64,000 bases of DNA from Bacteroidota bacterium (GCA_030682255.1 JAUXOK010000028.1:124001-188000), one strand, 5' to 3'. Positions 48,500 through 58,497 are shown, counted from the first letter of the stretch. Numbers and translations are program-made. Notes: a model not told the origin generated them from the sequence alone.

Positions 48500-49228
48500 T
48501 TGATTAGAAAATACCTTTTATTAAAATTCTCTAAAAACAAAGAGTTTTATCAAAAAATATTTAATGTATTGGGATTTTACCCAAGTAAACTTAGCCTTTA
48601 TAAAATTGCATTAACTCATAATTCATTTCATCAGAATTATGATAAAAAGGAAAAGAAGGTTAATAATGAAAGGTTAGAGTATTTAGGCGATTCTGTTTTG
48701 GGAATGGTTATTGCCGAAAAACTATATCTTAAATTTCCATACCAAGATGAAGGCTTTTTAACTGAAATGCGTTCAAAAATTGTAGGAAGAAATAAATTAA
48801 ACGCAATTGGTAGAAAAATGGGCGTAATTGGATTGCTTCAATACGATAAAAAACTCCATTCTAACCCTAATATCATAGACACGCTCTGCGGAAATGCTCT
48901 AGAAGCAATTATAGGAGCCATGTATTTAGACAAAGGTTTTACATTTACTAAATCATTTATTAGCCAAAAAATCCTAGAACAACATATCGATTTCGATGCA
49001 TTGGTAAATGAAGAATTAAGCTACAAAGCAAAATTGATAAAATGGTGTCAAAAGGAAAGAAAAAAAATTGACTACATGGTTCATCTAACAGAAACTGAAC
49101 ACAAAAGAAACATCTATACCATACATATATTAATTGATGGTGAACTTGTAATGGAAGGCAGAAACCATTCTAAAAAACTAGCTGAAGAATTGGCAAGTGA
49201 AAAATATTGCGCTCAGAATAATCTTTAA
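48500..49228 (+). CDS. rnc: Ribonuclease III
   Basis: A 242-residue double-strand RNA endonuclease. The nuclease signature ERLEYLGDSVLGMV is at about residue 58, further acidic residues are in the DTLCGNALEAIIGAMYLDKG stretch, and a C-terminal double-strand RNA-binding domain ends the protein (EGRNHSKKLAEELASEKY). Only TTG at 48500 can supply the full N-terminus: the region upstream holds the in-frame fabF stop, and the next ATG would remove essential residues. This is a clear TTG start. Confidence 0.95.
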   Translation: MIRKYLLLKFSKNKEFYQKIFNVLGFYPSKLSLYKIALTHNSFHQNYDKKEKKVNNERLEYLGDSVLGMVIAEKLYLKFPYQDEGFLTEMRSKIVGRNKLNAIGRKMGVIGLLQYDKKLHSNPNIIDTLCGNALEAIIGAMYLDKGFTFTKSFISQKILEQHIDFDALVNEELSYKAKLIKWCQKERKKIDYMVHLTETEHKRNIYTIHILIDGELVMEGRNHSKKLAEELASEKYCAQNNL

Positions 49229-49280
49229 ATCATAATTACAGTTCTCTTAATTTTTTATTTAGTTACTTATTTGTGTTGTT

Positions 49281-50411
49281 CTATTCTTCATCCGTATTTT
49301 TAAGGGACATTAATAAATCGTAAGCTCCTTTTGCCACAATTGTTCTTCCTATAAGTTTCTCAGGATTAATTATTTGAGTAAAACTTTGATTGGTATTGCC
49401 TATTTCTATTTCAACAAATTCATACTGTGTATCATTTTTACAAAAAACATAATTTCTACCTTCAAAAACCAATATACTTTCAGATGGTAACACTGTTCTT
49501 AAAATAGATTTTGTTTGAAGTTCAGCATTCATATACATGCCTGGCAACAAAGTTTGGTCATAGTCATCAAAATGACAATGAACTGAAACACTGTTTTGAG
49601 ATGAAAAGTCCTTTCCAATAAGTATAATATGACATAGATGAGCTAAATCAGGATTAGAATTATTGAATGCTTTGAGTTTTTGCCCAATGTATAAATTATT
49701 AATTTCATTCTCAAATACTGTTAAATTTAGATGAATATCTTTGGGATCAACAAGTTCGAAAATAATTTCTGAAGGCAAGATATATTTCCCAATATTAACA
49801 TTTACTTTTGTTACATAGCCATCAATGGGTGATACAATTTTGATTGTTGAGCTAATATTTTGATCCGATAGTAAAGCAGGATTTATACCAATCATTTTAA
49901 GTTTTTCTGAATAGGATTTTAACAAAACACTCAATTGCTGATATTCTGCTTGAGCTGTTTGAAATACTTTATCTGAACTTGCTTTATTAACATTCAATTC
50001 CTTTTGCCTAAGAAATTCTAATTCTGCTAGTTGAAATTTAGATTTTGTAATCAAAAAATCTTGCTGAAGTTGAATGTATTGTTGATCTTCAATTACAGAC
50101 AAGGTTTCTCCCTTTTTAATATGCATACCCGGCAATAGTTTTGTATGCTTAAGAAAACCACCCATAGGCACATTGACAGAAATCATATTTTGAGGAGGCA
50201 CATCAATAATTCCTGTCAACTTGATAGTTCTAGAAAATGGCATGGAATCAATTTTCGTAAATGTAAGTTTTAAATTTTGTAATTGTTGGTCACTTAAGTT
50301 TGTGATATTCTCATTTGAGTTAATTTTATCTACTAATTCATCTGTATTAATATTGCTACAAGCAGTTAATAAAACGACAAAAAGGATAAATATGATATTA
50401 ATTTGTTTCAT
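49281..50411 (-). CDS. RND efflux periplasmic adaptor lipoprotein (CusB/HlyD-like)
   Basis: About 376 residues from the ATG at 50411, which gives a lipoprotein signal (MKQINIIFILFVVLLTAC, lipidated C18). An earlier start at 50456 would overlap the pump gene and precede the signal with a polar stretch. The barrel-sandwich region has LKHTKLLPGMHIKKGE and SPIDGYVTKVNVNIGKYI, separated by a coiled hairpin. It links the inner-membrane pump to its outer-membrane channel. It follows the pump gene by four bases, as expected for one operon. Confidence 0.9.
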   Translation of the reverse strand: MKQINIIFILFVVLLTACSNINTDELVDKINSNENITNLSDQQLQNLKLTFTKIDSMPFSRTIKLTGIIDVPPQNMISVNVPMGGFLKHTKLLPGMHIKKGETLSVIEDQQYIQLQQDFLITKSKFQLAELEFLRQKELNVNKASSDKVFQTAQAEYQQLSVLLKSYSEKLKMIGINPALLSDQNISSTIKIVSPIDGYVTKVNVNIGKYILPSEIIFELVDPKDIHLNLTVFENEINNLYIGQKLKAFNNSNPDLAHLCHIILIGKDFSSQNSVSVHCHFDDYDQTLLPGMYMNAELQTKSILRTVLPSESILVFEGRNYVFCKNDTQYEFVEIEIGNTNQSFTQIINPEKLIGRTIVAKGAYDLLMSLKNTDEE

Positions 50412-50415
50412 TTTT

Positions 50416-53400
50416 TTAAAGATTATGTATGGTATAAAGTTGTATACTAAGTTCATTTAGTTCTTGGAGTGCTTCGATATATTGATATTGAATACTTATT
50501 GACTGATGGGTTAATGTCATCCATTCAATATAATTAATAGCACCATTGTAAAATTGAGCATCAGCAGATTGTTGTAAAATCTTGGCATTTTGAAGTGCTT
50601 GCGTTTCAAAATAATTAATCATATTGAATTGATTGACATATTTTTCTGAAATCTGTAATTGAATAGTTTGAAGTTGTTGCAACTGATTTTGATAATCAGA
50701 CTGGTTGATTTTTAGTTGAAGTTTCTTTGATTCAACTTCGGCTTTATTAGAGCCAAAAAACAATGGAACGCCCACTCCTATTTGAATAGATCTAAATCTA
50801 GAACTTCGATTTTCATAATTTACATTATTAGCGCCTACTCCAAGCATACTCATATCTTTGTAACTTAACATTAAATTGGGTAAATACATTTGTTTAGATA
50901 AATCCAATTCAGATATATATTTTTTTTCTTGTTGCAAAATTCTCAAAAGTAAAGGATGTTGATTAAGTATTGTAGTATCTTTCAATTCATTAAAATTGAG
51001 TTTAGTAATTTTCTTGTCAGGCAAATAAACTTCTTGCGTGTTTATTAACCATTTAAACTGATATTGTAATACCTTAAAATCTCTTTGAGCACTCATTAAC
51101 TGAAAATTAATATTTTCACGTTGTAATTCAATTGTTTTGAGTTCTAATACATTGCTTTCACCGCTTTTAAATCTTAGTTCAGATTTAGATAATGCCACCT
51201 GATAAATACTATCTGTTTTTTGTAGCATTTCTATTTTTAAGTGAATATTAAGCATTTCGAAAAACACGCTTCTAACATGCCTTTTCAAATCATTTTCTTT
51301 TACCTCTAAATCAAATAATGCCTCTTTCCATTGATTGTTTGTAAGTTTTTTTTGTGCTGTATATATCGTTGGAAACATTAAATTTTGGGTTATGAAAAAT
51401 GAGTTATCATTATAAACAGAATTTAATTGACCATATTCAACCCCTATTTCCGTTTGAGGAATATTCCAATTGGTATACTTTAGTTGATTCAGATAATCGG
51501 CCTTTGCTTTTTCAGTTTTAAGTGAAACATTGTTAGTCAATGCAGAATCTATCGCTGATTGTAGAGATATTTCATTTTGAGAATACAATACGCTAGACAT
51601 GAAAAACATTGTACATAAAACCAAAGGTTTAATAACCTTCTTCACAAAAACACCTTTGTTAAAAATGATAAAAAGAATTGGCAGAACATATAATGTTAAA
51701 AATGTTGCGAGCATTAAACCTCCAATAACAACTGTAGCCAATGGTCTTTGAACTTCAGCGCCTTCGCCATTGCTAAGAGCCATTGGCAAAAAACCAAGTG
51801 AAGCCACAAAGGCTGTCATCAAAACAGGCCTTAAACGTGTTACTCCACCTAACAAAACAATTTCTTTTAAATCACTTATTCCTAATGATTTTTGACGATT
51901 GAATTCTGCAATCAATACAATACCATTGAGAACTGCAACTCCAAATAAAGCAATAAAACCCACACCAGCCGAAATACTAAATGGCATACCTCTGATAGCT
52001 AAGGCAAAAACACCTCCTATAGCAGATAATGGAATAGCAGTGTATATGAGTAATCCTAATTTGAGCGATTGAAACGCAAAATACAACAAAACGAATATTA
52101 GAACCAATGACACAGGTACCGCAATCGAAAGTCTAGCTCTGGCTTCATTCAAGTTTTCAAAAGCGCCTCCAAAGGTTAAATAATAACCAGTTGGTAATTT
52201 AAATTCATGGTCTACTTTTTTCTTCAAATCATTTACAGTGCTTTGAACGTCTCTGTTCCTGACATTGAATCCAACGATAATTCTTCGGTGTGCATTTTCT
52301 CGTTGTATTTGATTGATACCATCAACAACTTTTACTTCAGCAAAGGTACTTAAGGGCAATTGATGACCATTTGGGGTTGAAATAAAAAGATTCTGAACAT
52401 TTTCTAATCCTTGTCTCTCATTACTTTGTAATCTTACAACTAAATCAAATCTTTTCTCATCTTCATAAACCATTCCAATAGATTGTCCGGCAAAAGAAGC
52501 GTTAACTACTTGATTAACACTTTCAATATTTACGCCATATTGAGCCATCAGGTTTCTATTAAATTTAATTACTATTTGGGGCATACCAGTTACAGGTTCT
52601 AAATAAATATTATCCGAACCTTCTATTGTTTTAGTCATTTCACTTAATTGTTTGGCATATTTTGATAAAGTATCCATATTTTCTCCAAATATTTTACAAA
52701 CTACATCTTGTCTGGCTCCTGTCATTAACTCATTAAAACGCATGGAAACAGGATATTGAAATGAATAGTAAACACCTGGTATAGTTTCTAATTCTTTAGT
52801 CATCATAGCAGCTAAATCATTATAATTATCTGCACTTGTCCAATCTTTCTTATCTTTTAATATCACCATCATATCACTTGCTTCTATGGGCATTGGATCG
52901 GTTGGTATTTCACTACTCCCTGTTTTGCCTACTACTTTTATCACTTCTGGAAATTTATCTAAAAGGAGTTTTTCACTCTTCAACATAGCATCTACAGATG
53001 TTTTGAGATTACTTCCTGGCAAAACTCTTGTTTCCACAGCAAAATCGCCTTCTGGTAAACTTGGTATAAATTCTCCTCCCAAGTTCAGCAAAATAATCAC
53101 AGCTGAAAAAAAAGCTAAAGAAACTAAAATCAGTGTTAATTTTACTTTATTCAATACATAAACTAAACTAAGTCTATACCATTCTTGTAATTTTTCGATA
53201 ATAACATCCGAGAAATTGCGCTTATGAGTTGTTTTCTTTGATAAAAACAATGATGACATCATTGGAATATAAGTTAAGGACAATATGAAAGCTCCTATTA
53301 AAGCAAAAGCTACTGTTTGTGCCATTGGTTTAAACATTTTTCCCTCTATTCCTTTTAGTGTCAATATCGGTAAGTAAACAATTAAAATAATTACTTGTCC

Positions 53401-54762
53401 AAATACAGCGCTATTCATCATTTTACCTGAAGAGTTTGACACCTCCTGATTCATTTCCGATTGTGTGAGTAATTGCCGATTGCCATAAACTTTGGAATGC
53501 TGCAAACTATGAAGCACAGCCTCAACAATAATTACTGCCCCATCTACTATTAATCCAAAATCTAATGCACCTAAACTCATCAAATTGCCACTAACACCAA
53601 AAACATTCATCATGATAATAGCAAATAACATTGATAATGGTATGACCGATGCAACCAAAAGTCCTGCTCTGAAATTTCCAAGAAATAAAACCAATACAAA
53701 CACAACAATTAGTGCACCTTCGATCAAATTTTTCGATACAGTTGAAATTGAATTATTAACCATTTTGGTTCTATCTAAAAAAGGTTCTATAACAACTCCT
53801 TCTGGCAAACTTTTTTGAATTTGCGCTATCCTGTTTTTTACATCTTTTATAACTAAATTACTGTTTGCTCCTTTTAACATCATCACAACTGCTCCAGAAA
53901 CTTCAACTTCTCCATTATATGTCATTGCTCCATATCTAATGGCACTTCCAATGTTAACTTCTGCAATATCTCTGATAAATAAAGGTGACCCATTTTCTAA
54001 ATACTTAACAACAATATTGGATATATCGGCCTTATCTCCTATCAAACCCTCACTTCTAATGAATAAAACGGTTGGACCTTTTTCAATATAAGCTCCACCA
54101 GTATTTTGATTGTTGGCTTCTAATACATTCATAACATCTTGTATGGACAATTTATGAGCAGCCAATTTGGATGGGATGATAGATACCTCGTATTGTTTTA
54201 AATGACCACCAAAGCTTGCTACCTCAGCAACCCCCTTTACGCCTAATAATTGCCTTCGAACCACCCAGTCTTGAATAGTTCTTAATTCAGTGGTATTATA
54301 TTTTGATTCAAACCCTTTTTCTGGTCTAACTACATACTGATAAATTTCTCCTAATCCCGTTGTTATTGGACCTAATTCTGGCATACCAAAAGATTTTGGA
54401 ATTTGAGATTGAGCCAATTGAAGTCTCTCACCTACTTGCTGCCTTGCCCAATATAAATCTATCTGCTCATCGAAGATAATTGTAACAACAGACAAACCAA
54501 ATCTTGAAAAACTTCTCATTTCTTTTAAACCTGGTATGTTACTGCAAGATTGCTCAATTGGAAACGTAATAAAACGTTCAACATCTGGTGCGCCTAAAGA
54601 TGGCGTTCTTGTTATTATCTGTACTTGATTATCTGTAATATCTGGAACAGCATCAATTGGTAACCTTGTTAATTCAATTAATCCATAAACCACCAAACCT
54701 ATAACCATTAATCCAACAATCAATTTATTTTTGATTGAAAATTCAATTATTTTTTTTAACAT
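50416..54762 (-). CDS. CusA/CzcA heavy-metal RND pump fused to TolC-like channel
   Basis: About 1448 residues from the ATG at 54762 (MLKKIIEFSIKNKLIVG). The first 1040 residues are a full heavy-metal RND pump: TRLPIDAVPDITDNQVQI, and the proton relay helix GLIVDGAVIIVE. After the last pump helix, near original residue 1066, a new hydrophobic stretch (LVLCTMFFMSSVLYSQ) looks like a signal peptide. The final 385 residues are a TolC-type outer-membrane factor with repeated coiled segments (ALSKSELRFKSGESNVLEL). Such fusions occur in Bacteroidota. Metals probably include copper, silver, zinc, cobalt or cadmium; which one is open. Confidence 0.92.
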   Translation of the reverse strand: MLKKIIEFSIKNKLIVGLMVIGLVVYGLIELTRLPIDAVPDITDNQVQIITRTPSLGAPDVERFITFPIEQSCSNIPGLKEMRSFSRFGLSVVTIIFDEQIDLYWARQQVGERLQLAQSQIPKSFGMPELGPITTGLGEIYQYVVRPEKGFESKYNTTELRTIQDWVVRRQLLGVKGVAEVASFGGHLKQYEVSIIPSKLAAHKLSIQDVMNVLEANNQNTGGAYIEKGPTVLFIRSEGLIGDKADISNIVVKYLENGSPLFIRDIAEVNIGSAIRYGAMTYNGEVEVSGAVVMMLKGANSNLVIKDVKNRIAQIQKSLPEGVVIEPFLDRTKMVNNSISTVSKNLIEGALIVVFVLVLFLGNFRAGLLVASVIPLSMLFAIIMMNVFGVSGNLMSLGALDFGLIVDGAVIIVEAVLHSLQHSKVYGNRQLLTQSEMNQEVSNSSGKMMNSAVFGQVIILIVYLPILTLKGIEGKMFKPMAQTVAFALIGAFILSLTYIPMMSSLFLSKKTTHKRNFSDVIIEKLQEWYRLSLVYVLNKVKLTLILVSLAFFSAVIILLNLGGEFIPSLPEGDFAVETRVLPGSNLKTSVDAMLKSEKLLLDKFPEVIKVVGKTGSSEIPTDPMPIEASDMMVILKDKKDWTSADNYNDLAAMMTKELETIPGVYYSFQYPVSMRFNELMTGARQDVVCKIFGENMDTLSKYAKQLSEMTKTIEGSDNIYLEPVTGMPQIVIKFNRNLMAQYGVNIESVNQVVNASFAGQSIGMVYEDEKRFDLVVRLQSNERQGLENVQNLFISTPNGHQLPLSTFAEVKVVDGINQIQRENAHRRIIVGFNVRNRDVQSTVNDLKKKVDHEFKLPTGYYLTFGGAFENLNEARARLSIAVPVSLVLIFVLLYFAFQSLKLGLLIYTAIPLSAIGGVFALAIRGMPFSISAGVGFIALFGVAVLNGIVLIAEFNRQKSLGISDLKEIVLLGGVTRLRPVLMTAFVASLGFLPMALSNGEGAEVQRPLATVVIGGLMLATFLTLYVLPILFIIFNKGVFVKKVIKPLVLCTMFFMSSVLYSQNEISLQSAIDSALTNNVSLKTEKAKADYLNQLKYTNWNIPQTEIGVEYGQLNSVYNDNSFFITQNLMFPTIYTAQKKLTNNQWKEALFDLEVKENDLKRHVRSVFFEMLNIHLKIEMLQKTDSIYQVALSKSELRFKSGESNVLELKTIELQRENINFQLMSAQRDFKVLQYQFKWLINTQEVYLPDKKITKLNFNELKDTTILNQHPLLLRILQQEKKYISELDLSKQMYLPNLMLSYKDMSMLGVGANNVNYENRSSRFRSIQIGVGVPLFFGSNKAEVESKKLQLKINQSDYQNQLQQLQTIQLQISEKYVNQFNMINYFETQALQNAKILQQSADAQFYNGAINYIEWMTLTHQSISIQYQYIEALQELNELSIQLYTIHNL

Positions 54763-54943
54763 TCTTTTTTTAAATATTTTATTTTTTAATGAAACAAAAT
54801 TCTCAATCATAAAAAATCTTTTAGAAAAAAGCATTTATTGATTGAAAAAACTGCAATAATATTTTGAGTAAAATTTGGATAAATACAATCAAATGTATTT
54901 GTTAACAAACCAAACATCAACACCCAAAAACTGATTCAAATAA

Positions 54944-55327
54944 TTAAATAGATTTTGGCGGTTGCCATATTGATGAAAGAAACGAAGAAGAGATAAAACT
55001 TTCTTGGTTAAGTGATGAAATATTTTTGTTCAATGTCATTAAAACAGGAACCTTATTTTCAAATACAATTGGCAAACCGATGACATTTAAACTTTGACAA
55101 ACATCGATAGTTTTAAAGGGCAAATTTTGGTCTTTATCAGATGTTTTTCCATGTTCTTCTTCATCCACATAGTGAATTTTCAAAAAATCAAGGAAAGATA
55201 AATGCGAACTACTTAACTTGTGTTCTGAAAAATGCTCAATCAATTGAGGCAATTTAAATAGTTGCTCAATCACTGTAGAAGTGAAAAGAAACAAAATTAT
55301 AAACCCTATTGAAAGCATGCGTTTCAT
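54944..55327 (-). CDS. Small exported protein upstream of the RND pump
   Basis: A 127-residue protein with an N-terminal hydrophobic segment (MKRMLSIGFIILFLFTSTVIEQ), then LPQLIEHFSEHK and several acidic and histidine residues (HYVDEEEHGKTSDKD), ending IWQPPKSI. I have seen this LPQLIEHF and IWQPP arrangement only as uncharacterised proteins beside CusA/CzcA-type pumps in Bacteroidota. The His/acidic middle suggests metal binding, an inference. It is first in the efflux operon, whose promoter is visible upstream. Confidence 0.78.
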   Translation of the reverse strand: MKRMLSIGFIILFLFTSTVIEQLFKLPQLIEHFSEHKLSSSHLSFLDFLKIHYVDEEEHGKTSDKDQNLPFKTIDVCQSLNVIGLPIVFENKVPVLMTLNKNISSLNQESFISSSFLSSIWQPPKSI

Positions 55328-55332
55328 CGCTC

Positions 55333-55365
55333 CAAATTTAAACTAATTTTATTTATTTATACAAA
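55333..55365 (-). promoter_or_regulatory. Promoter of the metal efflux operon
   Basis: On the minus strand, TTTG (55362-55365) and TAAATTTG (55333-55340) are 21 bases apart, a good Bacteroidota promoter. The ATG at 55327 follows the -7 box by only five bases, so the mRNA should be leaderless. Confidence 0.65.
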
Positions 55366-55421
55366 CATTAAAAATCACTTATAAAAATCAAAATTTAACC
55401 TGAGGTAAATGCTAAATTGAA

Positions 55422-56462
55422 TTACCTACCCATCTCAACATCTCTTTCAATCGCTCTTCCATGAATCATGTTATCTACCAACATTTTAGAGAAATAAGGT
55501 GCCAATGCAACCCCTTTTGATCCTAAGCCATTAAAGACAAAAACGTTATGATAAGGTTTTATTTTGCCTAAAATTGGTTTGCGGTCTTTACTTGAAGGTC
55601 TGATGCCAGCTTTGTGTTCTAAAATTTTAAAATCGCCTGTGTAGTATTTTTGCCATTTATGCAAAATCTCCGTTTTGCCTTTTACTGTTGCTTCAACGCT
55701 TAAATCAACCCACTCAAATGTAGAACCTATGCGAAAGGTTTGCTCATTGATTGGCAACATAAAAATGCCTTGTTGCGGAATATGGTTTGAAAAAGTTTCG
55801 TTTAATTGAACAGTTAACACCTCTCCTTTTGCGGGTTTTAAAGTTAGGTTTTCGAGATGTTTTAAAGCTTTGATTTGATTGCCAACACAATAAACAATAG
55901 CGTTTGATTCAAAATCCTGATATTGAAATTTATCACCAGTAGTTTGTAACAAATCCTCATCAAAAGTTTGATTTAAAAAATAATTGGGCGCTACTATCTT
56001 TTTTGAAAACGTATCGAGTAATAAAGGAATATTAACCCAACCTGAGTTTAAAATTTCAATAACGCCAAATGGCGATAAAATATTGGGCGACAATGATTCA
56101 TCCTTTAACTTAACAAACTGAATGAAAGGTTCTGTTTGAGAAAGTGTTGCCCAATTGTTATAATCTGATTGACTTTCGAGAATGTACTGGATGGGCGATT
56201 CAAACAATACTTTTTCGTTGATAAATTGTTCCAATTCTTGATAGTCGTTGCTCAAACTTGGATAAATTTCTTGGGCTAAATAGGCCAATCTTTGCCTTTT
56301 AGGAATTAAAGGATTGTATATTCCTCCTGCAACTCTCGAACTGCTATTGCTATTTCGTTCATCAACGATTAAAACTGTTTTATTCTGTTTTATCAACTGA
56401 AATGCAAGCCATGTGCCTGCAATGCCTTGACCGATGATGATGAAATCTACTTTTTTGTTCAA
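55422..56462 (-). CDS. FAD-dependent oxidoreductase (DAO family)
   Basis: A 346-residue flavoprotein. The N-terminal FAD site is IIGQGIAGTWLAFQL, VDERNSNSSSRVAGG follows, and the C-terminal FAD contact is NGLGSKGVALAPYF. The family includes amino acid oxidases and deaminating enzymes; substrate unknown. The only plausible start is TTG at 56462, because no ATG or GTG lies between it and the FAD motif. That TTG also forms the end of a TAATTTTG sequence, so the position of its promoter is unclear. Confidence 0.85.
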   Translation of the reverse strand: MNKKVDFIIIGQGIAGTWLAFQLIKQNKTVLIVDERNSNSSSRVAGGIYNPLIPKRQRLAYLAQEIYPSLSNDYQELEQFINEKVLFESPIQYILESQSDYNNWATLSQTEPFIQFVKLKDESLSPNILSPFGVIEILNSGWVNIPLLLDTFSKKIVAPNYFLNQTFDEDLLQTTGDKFQYQDFESNAIVYCVGNQIKALKHLENLTLKPAKGEVLTVQLNETFSNHIPQQGIFMLPINEQTFRIGSTFEWVDLSVEATVKGKTEILHKWQKYYTGDFKILEHKAGIRPSSKDRKPILGKIKPYHNVFVFNGLGSKGVALAPYFSKMLVDNMIHGRAIERDVEMGR

Positions 56463-56545
56463 AATTAATTTTCAATTTGAATTAAAGACCCTATTTTTTA
56501 TTTAATATTGCCTTTGAATTATCAAAAGATTGATTCAACAAAATT

Positions 56546-57064
56546 ATGTTAAAAATTATTAAATCTATTTCCAATTTACATTTATTGACAATTTTATTGT
56601 TCTTAGCAGCTTGTCAACCTAAAAACAAAGCAACTGAAACCAAAGAAATCAGAGTAACAGACACCATCGAAGTTTGCCATACTTTCAGTATAGATTCTGC
56701 AGCATTATCCATTCAACAGGTTTTATCTGCACAATTAGAAGGCTGGAATAAAGGCTCAGTAGATTCTTTTATGATGGGTTATTGGAACTCAGAATCCTTG
56801 AAATTTATCACCAAAAATGGTATCAAGTTTGGCTATCAAACTGTGAGTGATAATTACAAAAAATCATATCCCAACAAAGAAGCTATGGGCGAATTAATGT
56901 TTGACAACCTAGCTTTTACCTCATTAACCGATAGAAACGACATCATCAATGTAACAGGCAAATGGCATGTTAAACACCATGGTGAAATGAGCGAAGGTTT
57001 GTTTTCTTTGATATTTAAATACACAGACAATGATTGGAAAATCATCATTGACCACACATGGTAA
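56546..57064 (+). CDS. Lipoprotein with SnoaL/DUF4440-like fold
   Basis: A 172-residue lipoprotein: signal with lipobox LAAC (C23), then QPKNKA. The mature part has the compact NTF2/SnoaL pattern (VLSAQLEGWNKGSVDSFMMGYWN, then GEMSEGLFSLIFKYTDNDWKIIIDHTW). Family members serve as small steroid- or ligand-binding or unassigned proteins. It overlaps the following glycosyltransferase-like gene by seven bases, so the two are translated together. Confidence 0.8.
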   Translation: MLKIIKSISNLHLLTILLFLAACQPKNKATETKEIRVTDTIEVCHTFSIDSAALSIQQVLSAQLEGWNKGSVDSFMMGYWNSESLKFITKNGIKFGYQTVSDNYKKSYPNKEAMGELMFDNLAFTSLTDRNDIINVTGKWHVKHHGEMSEGLFSLIFKYTDNDWKIIIDHTW

Positions 57065-58497
57065 GATTGCTTTCATTTAAAACATTTTTGTTATTCTTTT
57101 TCATCAATGTTATCACTCATTTCTTTGTAATTAATCAACCACCCATTGGAACGCATGTTTGGCGACAGTGCAATACATTGGCCATGGCACAAAACTTTGC
57201 GCAAGAAGACATGAACTTGTTTGCGCCTAAAATTGACAGAAGAGGACATACAGATGGCGTTACTGGTTCTCATTTTCCGCTTTTTGAATGGCTTTTAGCA
57301 TGGTTATTTAAGATTTTTGGCATTTACGATATAACAGCTCGGTTATTTAGCTTGCTTATTTTTTCATTGGGCATGTTAGGACTTTTTAAGTTATTCAAAT
57401 TTTGGCAACACAGTCATCTAGAATCTATTTCTGCTGGTTTACTTTTGTTATTTGTTCCATTAAATTACTACGACAGTGTGAATGCCATGCCAGACATAAT
57501 GGCGCTTTCTTTGGGTATTTGGTCTTTGTATTACTTAATTAAATTCAGTCAAAATCAAAACACAAACCTTCTTTTGATAGCAACTGTATTGTCTATTTTA
57601 ACAGGCTTAATCAAATTTCAATTTCTAATCATCCCTGCAGCAAGTATTGTTTTTCAAAAATTCAATAAAAAAAACATGCCTTGGCTCCTATTTTCGATGG
57701 GGTCAACGCCTTTGTGTGTTTATTTATGGTATCAACATGCCATTCAATTAACCGAAAAAAGCAATTTAAGAGAGTTTGGATTATGGATTAAACCTATCAC
57801 CTTACAAGAAAAATTAAATACCGTTTTCAATAATTTAATCATCGATTTGCCAGAAATGATTGTTGGTTGGCCATTATTACTCGCAATTGTTTTTTTAATC
57901 ATATCTCAAAGAAATAAATTGAAATTAAATACCAAAGCATACATGCTCATCATTTGGGCAATTGGTTTTATCGTATTTTACTTCATCGCCATAGAAAGAT
58001 TTAAACATCACAGCTATTATTTTCAGTCTATCACACCCATTGCTGTTATTCTATTTTTACTACTTTTAAAATCTCATACTAAGTCAAAAATCATTTTAAT
58101 TTCTGTTTTGATACTTCAAATAACTTGGGCATTGGCAAGAATTATCCCCTCAAGATGGACCGCAGACAAGTATCAAATTCCAGTAGAATTTTCGGATAAA
58201 GAAATGCGAAAAGAACTTTCAAGCCTAGTTCCCAAAGGTGCACTTAGCATTGTTGGACCCGATATTTCCGGTTGTGTGTATTTTTATTTCACAAAAACCA
58301 AAGGATATTCATACGAGTTTTTCGATGAAATCGTCCACAAAACAAATGGTAGCATGGGGTTTGAAGCTATGAAAAAGCATGGAGCCAAGTATTTAATCAT
58401 CAATGAATCACTTGTTTCAAGAAAACAAATAGCACAACTCGAAAACATACAATTGTATCGAAAAGTAGGAAATTTTAGTGTTTGGTTGATAATGTGA
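57058..58497 (+). CDS. Glycosyltransferase family 39-like membrane protein
   Basis: A 479-residue protein with about eleven helices. The first periplasmic loop has PPIGTHVWRQCNTLAMAQNF and DRRGHTDGVTGSHFPLFEW, a typical acidic-aromatic loop of PMT/ArnT-like enzymes that use lipid-linked sugars. The C-terminal tail is soluble. Role could be glycan transfer to protein or lipid. It is coupled to the lipoprotein gene upstream; 67 bases later the gld operon begins. Confidence 0.8.
   Translation: MVRLLSFKTFLLFFFINVITHFFVINQPPIGTHVWRQCNTLAMAQNFAQEDMNLFAPKIDRRGHTDGVTGSHFPLFEWLLAWLFKIFGIYDITARLFSLLIFSLGMLGLFKLFKFWQHSHLESISAGLLLLFVPLNYYDSVNAMPDIMALSLGIWSLYYLIKFSQNQNTNLLLIATVLSILTGLIKFQFLIIPAASIVFQKFNKKNMPWLLFSMGSTPLCVYLWYQHAIQLTEKSNLREFGLWIKPITLQEKLNTVFNNLIIDLPEMIVGWPLLLAIVFLIISQRNKLKLNTKAYMLIIWAIGFIVFYFIAIERFKHHSYYFQSITPIAVILFLLLLKSHTKSKIILISVLILQITWALARIIPSRWTADKYQIPVEFSDKEMRKELSSLVPKGALSIVGPDISGCVYFYFTKTKGYSYEFFDEIVHKTNGSMGFEAMKKHGAKYLIINESLVSRKQIAQLENIQLYRKVGNFSVWLIM

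Noticed and set aside
48485..48500. fabF-rnc read-through fusion
   Set aside because: The two frames agree, but a normal stop and five codons lie between, and both proteins are complete on their own.
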